A stretch of 64,000 nt of DNA from Neisseria subflava (GTDB lineage Bacteria > Pseudomonadota > Gammaproteobacteria > Burkholderiales > Neisseriaceae), in contig NZ_CP073115.1 of NCBI RefSeq assembly GCF_024205705.1, positions 992,001-1,056,000 of the forward strand, written 5' to 3'. Shown piece by piece: positions 51,145 to 58,960 of this stretch. A program made the position numbers and the translations under genes. Within the stretch, counting starts at the first letter, position 1; every line of letters begins with the position of its first letter. The notes beneath the pieces were generated by a model. The model searched no databases. It saw only the letters and a program-made list of their open reading frames with translations, and was not told the origin of the DNA.

Positions 51145-51710
51145 AAGTCGGATTTATTGTTGAAGGGTCATGCGAAAAGATTATTATCGAATCAGAGGCA
51201 TTCAAGACCTTTTTACACAGGAATGATTTTGAATTGATTGAACCTGTTGTTGATGCCAATGGCGCAGGTAATTTATTGCCTCATAATATTGAGCCCTTTA
51301 TTGGTGTTTTGGAAGCAAATGGAGCAGAAAGACTGTATATTTTGACGGATTCGGACGGACTCCCTGTTGAAGGTGTTAAGGAAAGAATCAGCCACGCGAA
51401 AATTACTGCCTATTTTATTGCGGTTAAAGCGATAGAAGCATGGTTTCTAGCAGATACTCAAGCCATGAAAAAATTTTTAGAAATTGAAGATTTTGAGGGA
51501 GAACAGTTTCCGGAAGAGACGCCCGAATTGCCTTGGGACAGAATCAGCAAAATTGTCAAAGAAACCGGTTCTGCCAGAGGACCGGGAAACAAAGTTGGCT
51601 TTGCTAAGAAGATGATTAAATATTGGGAATTTTCAATCGAAAATGCTGCCACGCATCCAAACTGTCCGAGTGCAAAATGTGTTGTTGCACATTTTCAATC
51701 TAATAGATAA
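51138..51710 (+). CDS. DUF4276/Toprim-like protein, partner of the AAA ATPase
   Basis: A 190-residue protein. VGFIVEGSCEKIIIES gives the Toprim-type Gly-Glu motif near the N-terminus, ILTDSDG the acidic Asp-x-Asp motif (about 71-77), and IAVKAIEAWFLAD a segment shared with DUF4276/RloB-like proteins. Such proteins are predicted metal-dependent nucleases paired with AAA ATPases, as in PARIS- and AbiL-like systems. The start overlaps the ATPase stop and is preceded by GGGAGGAGG, a very strong RBS, so both are made together. Exact subfamily is not settled by eye. Confidence 0.75.
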   Translation: MVKVGFIVEGSCEKIIIESEAFKTFLHRNDFELIEPVVDANGAGNLLPHNIEPFIGVLEANGAERLYILTDSDGLPVEGVKERISHAKITAYFIAVKAIEAWFLADTQAMKKFLEIEDFEGEQFPEETPELPWDRISKIVKETGSARGPGNKVGFAKKMIKYWEFSIENAATHPNCPSAKCVVAHFQSNR

Positions 51711-51799
51711 AAATCGTCTGAACGTATAGTTTAAAGATGGCCAATAATATTGCTCTACCATCTCTATATTGAAAATTTTTCTAATCTTTCTAAGATAAA

Positions 51800-51842
51800 A
51801 AGGTCGTCTGAAAACCAAGTTTATTTTTCAGACGACATTTTT
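51800..51842 (+). terminator. AG-mucDUS terminator
   Basis: AAGGTCGTCTGAAAA pairs with TTTTCAGACGACAT, followed by a seven-T run; the right-hand border of the variant-dialect segment. Confidence 0.7.
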
Positions 51843-51994
51843 TTATAATTTGCTATTAAAAAATAATATTCTGGCGTTGAGTTATCAGTCATAGAATTAA
51901 GTGCTTCTAGGCAGATTTACTAGATTGACTTAGGTATTGCTATTGAAATCCGAATCTTCGGACCTCTTTTTAACTTTGCAGCAAGCCAAAGAAT

Positions 51995-51999
51995 ATCCC
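51995..51999. repeat. Left target-site duplication of the IS
   Basis: ATCCC, repeated at 53217-53221 directly after the right inverted repeat. Confidence 0.7.
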
Positions 52000-53216
52000 G
52001 AGACCTTTGCAAAATTCCCCAAAATCCCCTAAATTCCCACTAAGACATTTAGGGGATTTTCCATGAGCACCTTCTTCCAGCAAACCGCCCAAGCCATGAT
52101 TGCCAAACACATCGACCGTTTCCCACTATTGAAGTTGGATCAGGTGATTGATTGGCAACCGATCGAACAATACCTGAATCGTCAAAAAACCCGTTACCTT
52201 CGAGACCACCGCGGCCGTCCCGCCTATCCCTGTTGTCCATGTTCAAAGCCGTCCTGCTCGGCCAATGGCACAGCCTCTCCGATCCCGAACTCGAACACAG
52301 CCTCATCACCCGCATCGATTTCAACCTGTTTTGCCGTTTTGACGAACTGAGCATCCCCGATTACAGCACCTTATGCCGCTACCGCAACTGGCTGGCGCAA
52401 GACGACACCCTGTCCGAATTGCTGGAACTGATTAACCGCCAACTGACCGAAAAAAACCTAAAAATAGAGAAAGCATCCGCCGCCGTCATTGACGCCACCA
52501 TTATTCAGACCGCCGGCAGCAAACAGCGTCAGGCCATAGAAGTCGATGAAGAAGGACAAGTCAGCGGACAAACCACACCGAGTAAAGACAGCGATGCCCG
52601 CTGGACAAAGAAAAACGGTTTATACAGAATCGGTTACAAACAACATACCCGCACCGATGAGGAAGGCTATATCGAGAAACTGCACATTACCCCCGCCAAT
52701 GCCCATGAGTGCAAACACCTGTTGCCTTTGTTGGAAGGACTGCCCAAAGGTACGACCGTCTATGCCGATAAAGGCTATGACAGTGAGGAAAACCGGCAAC
52801 ATCTGGAAGAGCATCGGCTGCAGGACGGCATTATGCGCAAAGCCCACCGTAACCATCCGCTGTCGGAAACGCAAACCAAACGTAACCGATATTTATCGAA
52901 GACCCGTTATGTGGTCGAACAAAGCTTTGGTACGCTGCACCGTAAATTCCGCTATGCGCGGGCAGCCTATTTTGGTTTGATTAAAGTGAATGCACAAAGC
53001 CATCTGAAGGCGATGTGTCTGAACCTTTTGAAAGCCGCCAACAGGCTAAGTGCGCCTGTTGCCGCCTAAAAGGCGGCCGGATGCCTGATTAATCAGGTAT
53101 CCAAGGAGGATTAAGAGGGTATTTGAGTAGAATCAGTGGATATTTGAAACAAAAACAGCCGAAAACCTGTGTTTGGATTTCGGCTGTCGGAAAGAAAGGA
53201 ATTTTGCAAAGGTCTC
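52000..53216 (+). mobile_element. IS5-family insertion sequence (IS1106-like)
   Basis: 1,217 bp with perfect 19-bp terminal inverted repeats: GAGACCTTTGCAAAATTCC (52000-52018) and its complement at 53198-53216. ATCCC flanks both ends (51995-51999 and 53217-53221), consistent with a target duplication, so the copy is recent. It encodes one transposase, now frameshifted. Confidence 0.92.
52063..53069 (+). pseudogene. IS5-family transposase, broken by a one-base deletion
   Basis: From ATG 52063 the frame gives MSTFFQQTAQAMIAKHIDRF up to RGRPAYP, then at 52228-52231 the reading must drop to the next frame to continue LLSMFKAVLLGQWHSLSDPELEHSL and the rest of the DDE domain (VIDATIIQT, YADKGYDSEENRQHLE, YVVEQSFGTLHRKF). 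The site is a C-run (CCC where CCCC would restore the frame). The remainder is intact to the stop at 53069. Inactive unless the ribosome slips or the base is an assembly error. Confidence 0.85.
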
Positions 53217-53221
53217 ATCCC
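53217..53221. repeat. Right target-site duplication of the IS
   Basis: ATCCC, matching 51995-51999 directly before the left inverted repeat. Confidence 0.7.
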
Positions 53222-53320
53222 ATTATTTCCTATTTGGAAAATATGCTGTTCGTAAATTGAGATTTATTGCTTAATCATTTATCCGTACAATCCGCCTCAT
53301 CAAATATTAAGGAGGCAGTG

Positions 53321-53437
53321 ATGAAAAAAATGCCTGTATTGTTTGTCGGGCATGGTAGCCCGATGAATGTGTTGGATAAGGAAAATCCTTTCAATACCCA
53401 CTATTTTTATGACTTGGGCAAGATTTTGTCGGGCTGA
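53321..53437 (+). pseudogene. N-terminal remnant of a LigB/4,5-DOPA dioxygenase-type gene
   Basis: AAGGAGG, then ATG and 38 codons: MKKMPVLFVGHGSPMNVLDK and on to FYDLGKILSG, then TGA. VGHGSPMN is the start of YgiD-type extradiol dioxygenases (metal-binding His). The remaining ~220 residues are missing, and an IS-end fossil begins within 5 nt of the stop. The leader and RBS are intact, so deletion from the 3' side is likely. Confidence 0.75.
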
Positions 53438-53441
53438 GACG

Positions 53442-53458
53442 ATTTTGCAAAAGTCTCA
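53442..53458. repeat. Fossil IS1106-like end
   Basis: ATTTTGCAAAAGTCTCA matches 16 of 17 bases of the IS right end at 53201-53217. No transposase sequence remains beside it. Confidence 0.6.
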
Positions 53459-53476
53459 GCCCCGATTTATCTTACA

Positions 53477-54535
53477 TTAACTTTTCTTCCGGCGACGTTC
53501 GCCAGGCAGCAGCATATCTGCCCATTTGATGATGTTGGCGACTTCTGCCGGATTGAGTTCGTAGAACTGGCCGCGTTTGAGGCGGTTTGGCAGGCCGATA
53601 GGGCCGAAGCCTACGCGGACGAGGCGGCTGACGGTCAGGCCTTGGCTTTCAAAAATGCGGCGTACTTCTCGGTTGCGGCCTTCTTTGATGACGACGTTGT
53701 ACCATTTGTTTGCGCCTTCGCCGCCTTGTTCGTAGATGCGTTCTACTTTAGCCAAACCGTCTTCGAGCATGACGCCTTCTTCGGTCAGGACGCGCATTTG
53801 TTCGGTGGTCAACTCGCCCAATACGCGCACGGCGTATTCGCGTTCGACTTCAAAGCTGGGGTGGGCAAAGCGTTGAACGAGTTCGCCTGAAGTGGTTAGG
53901 ATCAAAAGGCCGCTGGTATTGATGTCCAAACGGCCGATGGCCACCCAGCGGCTGCTGGCTGCTTGCGGCAGGCGGTCGAAAATGCTGATGCGGCCTTGCG
54001 GGTCGTCGCGGGAAACGATTTCACCTTCTTGTTTGTAGTAGAGGATGATGCGCGGCAGGCGGTCTGCCCATTTGAGTTTGATGATGCTGCCTTTGACGGT
54101 AACATGATCTTCGGGCGTAACTTTTTCGCCCAGTTGCGCTACGCGGCCATTGACCGTTACCCAGCCGTTGCTGATCCATTCTTCCATTTCGCGACGTGAG
54201 CCGACGCCGGAGGCAGCCAGGACTTTTTGCAGGCGCTCGGGTTCAAAGCGTGAAAGGTCGCTGCGGCGTTCTTTCAAATCTCGGGCGTGCTCCATGATTT
54301 TTTGGTTGGGATTGCGGACAACCAGTTTTTTGGCTTTGGCGGCACGTTGTTTAGGCGCGGTATTTTGAGCTTTAGGGCCGTCTGAAACTTTTTGGCCGTA
54401 AGGTTTGCCTGATGTTTTGCGTTTGTCGTCTGGACGTTTTTTATTGACAAAGGATTTGGCCGGTTTGGAAGGTTTTTTGGCGGTAGACGATACGCCGTCG
54501 CGCCATTGGCGTTTGCTGGAAGGCTGTTTGGACAT
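53477..54535 (-). CDS. rluB: 23S rRNA pseudouridine(2605) synthase RluB
   Basis: 352 residues: a Lys/Arg-rich disordered N-terminus (about 1-95), an S4 RNA-binding domain (about 98-155; RLQKVLAASGVGSRREMEEWI) and an RsuA-type pseudouridine synthase core with catalytic Asp in GRLDINTSGLLILT and GRNREVRRIFE. RluB modifies U2605 of 23S rRNA; RluE/RluF are less likely given the S4 domain and basic extension. A DUS in the tail encodes VSDGPK. Confidence 0.9.
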   Translation of the reverse strand: MSKQPSSKRQWRDGVSSTAKKPSKPAKSFVNKKRPDDKRKTSGKPYGQKVSDGPKAQNTAPKQRAAKAKKLVVRNPNQKIMEHARDLKERRSDLSRFEPERLQKVLAASGVGSRREMEEWISNGWVTVNGRVAQLGEKVTPEDHVTVKGSIIKLKWADRLPRIILYYKQEGEIVSRDDPQGRISIFDRLPQAASSRWVAIGRLDINTSGLLILTTSGELVQRFAHPSFEVEREYAVRVLGELTTEQMRVLTEEGVMLEDGLAKVERIYEQGGEGANKWYNVVIKEGRNREVRRIFESQGLTVSRLVRVGFGPIGLPNRLKRGQFYELNPAEVANIIKWADMLLPGERRRKKS

Positions 54536-54603
54536 AATTTTTCCTAACTCGCTTGAAAAAGCGGTTCTTCTGCGGCGGTTGCGGCAGGGGTTGGATTGGG
54601 GGA

Positions 54604-54636
54604 AAAGGCCGTCTGAAAATCAAATTCAGACGGCCT
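54604..54636 (-). terminator. DUS terminator after pdxH
   Basis: AAAGGCCGTCTGAA and TTCAGACGGCCT with a 7-nt loop, between the leftward pdxH stop and rluB. Confidence 0.6.
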
Positions 54637-54694
54637 GCCGATGAAAGGCTGTATTGTAACTCAACCAGTAAATTTTTGTTTGAAAATCCGAAAA

Positions 54695-55327
54695 TTATGG
54701 CGAAAGGCGTTCGCGTATCCAGTTGCCGTCAATCAGACGGTATTGGATGCGGTCGTGCAGGCGGCTGGGGCGGCCTTGCCAGAATTCGATGCGGTCGGGA
54801 ATAACGAGGTATCCGCCCCAATGCGGCGGACGGGGAACATGCAGGGGGTGTTTGACACCGACGGCCGCGGCTTTGGCCACCAATACGGCTTTGCTGGAAA
54901 TCACTTCGCTTTGATCGCTTGCCCATGCGCCGATACGGCTGGTGTAGGGGCGGCTTTCAAAATATTCGTCCGAAGCGGCGGCGTCGAGTTTTTCAATGCG
55001 TCCTTCAACGCGCACTTGGCGCTCGAGTTCCGGCCAGAAAAAAGTCATAGCGGCAAAGGGATGTGCCGTATAGGAACGTCCTTTGCGGCTGTGGTAATTG
55101 GTAAAGAAAACAAAGCCTTTGGGGTTGACTTCTTTCAGCAGTACCATACGGCTGTTGGGCCTGCCGTCTTCGCCCACGGCGGCAACGTTGACCGCTGTCG
55201 GCTCGTTGACTTCGGCGTGAATCGCTTCGTTCAGCCATTGCTCGAATTGGACAATCGGGTCGGCGTGGCATTCGGCTTCCGACAGCTCGCGTTTGCTGTA
55301 ATCTTCGCGGATATTGTGCAGATCCAT
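54695..55327 (-). CDS. pdxH: Pyridoxamine 5'-phosphate oxidase
   Basis: An FMN enzyme that oxidises PNP/PMP to pyridoxal phosphate. 210 residues; MDLHNIREDYSKREL, PNSRMVLLKEV (FMN), NYHSRKGRSY, ERQVRVEGRIEKL and the C-terminal signature RPPHWGGYLVIPDRIEFWQGRPSRLHDR...RLSP are all present. ATG 55327 follows AGGAGA. It is divergent from dut. Confidence 0.95.
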   Translation of the reverse strand: MDLHNIREDYSKRELSEAECHADPIVQFEQWLNEAIHAEVNEPTAVNVAAVGEDGRPNSRMVLLKEVNPKGFVFFTNYHSRKGRSYTAHPFAAMTFFWPELERQVRVEGRIEKLDAAASDEYFESRPYTSRIGAWASDQSEVISSKAVLVAKAAAVGVKHPLHVPRPPHWGGYLVIPDRIEFWQGRPSRLHDRIQYRLIDGNWIRERLSP

Positions 55328-55438
55328 GATTTTTCTCCTTAGGTCTGACTGAATCATACTCCGTTTTTTCAGACGGCCTCAAGGGCATTTGTGTATAATC
55401 GTAGCCCTTTCCAATATAGAACAATACGGAGTCCCGTC

Positions 55439-55891
55439 ATGCAAACCGAAGTCGAACTGAAAATCTTAAATCCGAAAATGGCCGATTCCCTGCCTGCTTA
55501 TGCAACGCCCGGTTCTGCCGGTTTGGACTTGCGTGCCTGCTTGGATGAAGCTGTTGTATTGCAGCCGGGCGATGTGTATCTCGTGCCGACCGGTTTGGCG
55601 GTGCATTTGGCCAACCCTGCGTATGCAGCCGTTTTGTTGCCGCGTTCCGGCTTGGGTCATAAACACGGTATTGTTTTGGGCAATTTGGTCGGTTTGATTG
55701 ACTCGGATTATCAAGGCGAATTGAAGGTTTCTCTGTGGAACCGTGGTAAAGAAGCGTTTACCATCGAGCCGATGGAACGAATCGCGCAAATGGTGATTGT
55801 GCCGGTTGTCCAAGCTGCGTTTAAGGTTGTGGACGAGTTTGCTGCCAGCGAGCGCGGTGAAGGCGGATTCGGCAGTACCGGCAAAGCCTGA
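55439..55891 (+). CDS. dut: dUTP diphosphatase
   Basis: A 150-residue trimeric dUTPase that removes dUTP. All five motifs can be read: PGSAGLDLRA, LLPRSGLGHKHG, GLIDSDYQGEL, RIAQMVI and RGEGGFGSTG. TATAAT at 55394-55399 is a likely -10 box 40 nt before the ATG. A longer frame from 55391 is rejected on motif position. Confidence 0.96.
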   Translation: MQTEVELKILNPKMADSLPAYATPGSAGLDLRACLDEAVVLQPGDVYLVPTGLAVHLANPAYAAVLLPRSGLGHKHGIVLGNLVGLIDSDYQGELKVSLWNRGKEAFTIEPMERIAQMVIVPVVQAAFKVVDEFAASERGEGGFGSTGKA

Positions 55892-55897
55892 TGTTTT

Positions 55898-55966
55898 AAA
55901 AGGCCGTCTGTAACAGGATAAATTGAAATATTCGATTTCGGTTTGCCGCTGTTCAGACGGCCTTTT
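55898..55966 (+). terminator. DUS terminator after dut
   Basis: AAAGGCCGTCTG and TTCAGACGGCCTTTT about 40 nt apart. Confidence 0.55.
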
Positions 55967-56076
55967 GTTGTGCCAACCTTTGCATAATTACACACAAGAT
56001 TGCATTTTTATATCTTGCCTGCATGGCCGGCGCACCCAATAATACAGGCCGTCTGAAACCTTTACGGAGCGTTGTT

Positions 56077-56403
56077 ATGTCCCGCCCCTCACTTTTTCTG
56101 CCTTTGTTTTTGATTATCTTTGGTGCGATTTGGTTTTTGCGTGCTACGGATATTTTGCCTGCGACATCGACCATGATTGCCGGCGCATTAATTATTTTGG
56201 GCTTTGCCGTGTTGATTATGGACGGCATCAACAAACAGTCCATTGTTTCCGGCCCGATGCTGGTTTATATCGGCACAGCCATTTATCTGCACATGAGCTA
56301 CTGGATTTACCTCTCGCCGCTGCTGGCCATCGGCATGGTCGTGTTGGGTTGCCTGCTGTTGCTCTCGCGCAGCGATATGATTCCTGAGAAACACACAAAA
56401 TAG
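56077..56403 (+). CDS. Small four-helix membrane protein (DUF5668/LiaF-TM-like)
   Basis: 108 residues with hydrophobic segments at about 5-22, 28-48, 57-73 and 77-97 and a short polar tail. The paired pattern (FLIIFGAIWFLRATDILPA; IAGALIILGFAVLIMDG) resembles DUF5668/LiaF transmembrane domains. Function unknown. The start is ATG 56077 with CGGAG upstream; a DUS lies just before it. Confidence 0.7.
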   Translation: MSRPSLFLPLFLIIFGAIWFLRATDILPATSTMIAGALIILGFAVLIMDGINKQSIVSGPMLVYIGTAIYLHMSYWIYLSPLLAIGMVVLGCLLLLSRSDMIPEKHTK

Positions 56404-56551
56404 AAAGATGAGAGATTTGGGTTTTGCCCTATAAAGGCCATCTGAACAATGGTATAATCCGCCGTTTCAGACGGCCTTTTTTATTGTGGTTTAAATTTGA
56501 AATTTACCCTCACGGCCGCACCGTTTTCTTACATTTTGCAAAGTTTCCGCC

Positions 56552-58117
56552 ATGACCCAAGACAAAATCCTTATTCTCGACTTCGGCTCGCAAGTTACCC
56601 AGCTGATCGCCCGCCGCGTGCGCGAAGCCCACGTTTACTGCGAACTGCATTCTTTCGACATGCCTTTGGAAGAAATCAAAGCTTTCAACCCGAAAGGCAT
56701 TATCCTCTCCGGCGGTCCTAATTCCGTTTACGAATCCGATTATCAAGCCGATACCGGTATTTTTGATTTGGGCATTCCGGTTTTGGGCATCTGCTACGGC
56801 ATGCAGTTTATGGCGCACCACTTGGGCGGTGAAGTTACCCCGGGCAACCAACGCGAATTCGGTTATGCGCAAGTTAAAACCATCGACAGCGAGCTGACAC
56901 GCGGCATTCAAGACGATGCGCCTAATACGCTCGACGTATGGATGAGCCATGGCGATAAAGTGTCCAAACTGCCTACCGGCTTCTCTGTCATCGGCGATAC
57001 GCCGTCTTGCCCGATTGCCATGATGGAAAACGCTGAGAAACAATTCTACGGCATCCAATTCCACCCTGAAGTGACCCACACCAAACAAGGCCGCGCGCTG
57101 TTGAACCGCTTTGTCTTGGATATTTGCGGTGCACAACCAAGCTGGACCATGCCGAACTACATCGAAGAAGCCGTTGCCAAAATCCGCGAACAAGTCGGTA
57201 GCGACGAAGTGATTTTAGGTTTGTCCGGCGGCGTGGACTCTTCCGTAGCCGCTGCGCTGATTCACCGCGCCATCGGCGACCAACTGACCTGCGTGTTTGT
57301 TGACCACGGTTTGTTGCGTTTGAACGAAGGCAAAATGGTGATGGACATGTTTGCCCGCAACTTGGGCGTACGCGTGATTCATGTTGATGCAGAAGAGCAG
57401 TTTTTGGCGAAACTTGCCGGCGTGACCGATCCGGAGAAAAAACGCAAAATCATCGGTGCGGAATTTATCGAAGTCTTTGACGCTGAAGAGAAAAAACTCA
57501 CCAACGCCAAATGGTTGGCGCAAGGTACGATTTACCCTGACGTAATCGAATCCGCAGGCGCAAAAACCAAAAAAGCCCACGCCATCAAATCCCACCATAA
57601 CGTCGGCGGCCTGCCTGAAAACATGAAGCTCAAATTGCTTGAACCATTGCGCGACTTGTTCAAAGACGAAGTGCGCGAATTGGGCGTGGCTTTGGGTCTG
57701 CCCCGTGAAATGGTGTACCGTCATCCGTTCCCGGGCCCGGGTTTGGGCGTGCGTATCTTGGGCGAAGTGAAAAAAGAATACGCCGACTTGCTACGTCAAG
57801 CGGACGATATTTTTATTCAAGAATTGCGCAATACTACCGATGAAAACGGCACATCTTGGTACGACCTAACCAGCCAAGCCTTTGCCGTATTCCTGCCTGT
57901 GAAATCCGTCGGCGTAATGGGCGACGGACGTACTTACGATTACGTCGTAGCCTTGCGTGCCGTGATTACCAGCGACTTTATGACTGCCCACTGGGCTGAG
58001 CTGCCATACTCGCTGCTTGGCCGCGTGTCCAACCGCATCATCAACGAAGTCAAAGGCATCAACCGCGTGGTTTATGATGTCAGCGGCAAACCGCCTGCCA
58101 CGATTGAATGGGAATAA
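56552..58117 (+). CDS. guaA: GMP synthase (glutamine-hydrolysing)
   Basis: 521 residues. Class I glutaminase domain (about 1-195; GICYGMQFM with catalytic Cys, FHPEVTHT with His-Glu), the ATP-pyrophosphatase domain (LSGGVDSSVAAALIHRA, HHNVGGLP) and the C-terminal dimerisation domain ending INRVVYDVSGKPPATIEWE. Converts XMP to GMP. TATAAT at 56453-56458 may be its -10 box. Confidence 0.97.
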   Translation: MTQDKILILDFGSQVTQLIARRVREAHVYCELHSFDMPLEEIKAFNPKGIILSGGPNSVYESDYQADTGIFDLGIPVLGICYGMQFMAHHLGGEVTPGNQREFGYAQVKTIDSELTRGIQDDAPNTLDVWMSHGDKVSKLPTGFSVIGDTPSCPIAMMENAEKQFYGIQFHPEVTHTKQGRALLNRFVLDICGAQPSWTMPNYIEEAVAKIREQVGSDEVILGLSGGVDSSVAAALIHRAIGDQLTCVFVDHGLLRLNEGKMVMDMFARNLGVRVIHVDAEEQFLAKLAGVTDPEKKRKIIGAEFIEVFDAEEKKLTNAKWLAQGTIYPDVIESAGAKTKKAHAIKSHHNVGGLPENMKLKLLEPLRDLFKDEVRELGVALGLPREMVYRHPFPGPGLGVRILGEVKKEYADLLRQADDIFIQELRNTTDENGTSWYDLTSQAFAVFLPVKSVGVMGDGRTYDYVVALRAVITSDFMTAHWAELPYSLLGRVSNRIINEVKGINRVVYDVSGKPPATIEWE

Positions 58118-58129
58118 TCCCTAAATAAT

Positions 58130-58165
58130 AAAGGCCGTCTGAACAGATATTGTTCAGACGGCCTT
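58130..58165. terminator. DUS terminator between guaA and gloB
   Basis: AAAGGCCGTCTGAA and TTCAGACGGCCTT with a 10-nt loop between converging stops. Confidence 0.75.
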
Positions 58166-58187
58166 ATTCTTTAGGAACTAAGCCCAA

Positions 58188-58937
58188 TTAAAATTGATTT
58201 TTCAATTCACGCAAAGCAGCGAAGACTTCGAGTTCGCTGTTTAATTTTCGTCCGCTCAATTCTTCGGCGCGTGCCTGAACTTGGGGTAGGTGTACGCGGA
58301 AAAACGGATTGACTTTGCGTTCGTGTGCCAGGCTGACAGGCAGTGTCGGCGTGTGTTCGGCTGAGGCCAAGGCCGTCTGAATGTCGGCGTTGTCCGGCTC
58401 GATATGCTGGGCAAAGCGCAGGTTGGAGGCGGTGTATTCGTGCGCCGGATAAAACAGCGTTTCTTCGGGCAGTTGGTTGAATCGGTGGAAGCTGTCGTAA
58501 AGCTGCTCGATTGTGCCGGTAAATACGCGGCCGCAACCGGCGGAGAACAAGGTATCGCCGCAGAAAACGTGCAGGCCGTCTGAATTTTCCAACAGATAGC
58601 TGATGTGCCGGTCGGTATGGCCGGGGGTTGCCCAAACGGTAACCAAACCTTCGCCAAACGGGAACTGCGTACCTGCGGTGACGGTATGCGTCGCCACGTC
58701 GATGTCGCTTTCGCCATATATTGGGGATTCTAAAAAGCCGTGGAACAGGCTTTTGGCGCCGCCGGTATGGTCGGGGTGCGGATGGGTAATCCATGTTTGT
58801 GCCAGCATCAGGCGGTTGTGGACGAGGAATTTCAAAACGGGTGTGGCATCGGACGGATCGACGCAGGCGGCATGGTTGCCTTCTTGAATCATCCAGATGT
58901 AGTTGTCGTTTAGGGCTTTAATTGGCGTGATTTTCAT
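58188..58937 (-). CDS. gloB: Hydroxyacylglutathione hydrolase (glyoxalase II)
   Basis: A 249-residue metallo-beta-lactamase fold that hydrolyses S-lactoylglutathione to lactate. Metal motif THPHPDHTGG, later GHTDRHISYLL and FCGDTLFSAGCGRVFTGT, and YPAHEYT, with a C-terminal glutathione-site helix pair. Two DUS copies lie in the gene (near 58372 and 58573). Confidence 0.93.
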   Translation of the reverse strand: MKITPIKALNDNYIWMIQEGNHAACVDPSDATPVLKFLVHNRLMLAQTWITHPHPDHTGGAKSLFHGFLESPIYGESDIDVATHTVTAGTQFPFGEGLVTVWATPGHTDRHISYLLENSDGLHVFCGDTLFSAGCGRVFTGTIEQLYDSFHRFNQLPEETLFYPAHEYTASNLRFAQHIEPDNADIQTALASAEHTPTLPVSLAHERKVNPFFRVHLPQVQARAEELSGRKLNSELEVFAALRELKNQF

Positions 58938-58960
58938 ATGCTTTCTTCTGGTTTGGGGTT

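Larger units (their letters stand above)
51711..51999. other. Spacer between the defence pair and the insertion sequence
   Basis: 289 AT-rich nt. Contains a degenerate DUS (51711-51722) and a mucDUS inverted pair; the last ~70 nt form a short open frame running into the IS with no recognisable product. Confidence 0.5.

Noticed and set aside
1819..58165. Many short regularly shaped inverted repeats, considered as CRISPR or REP arrays
   Set aside because: They are isolated uptake sequences at gene ends, not tandem repeats with unique spacers. No CRISPR array or cas gene is present.
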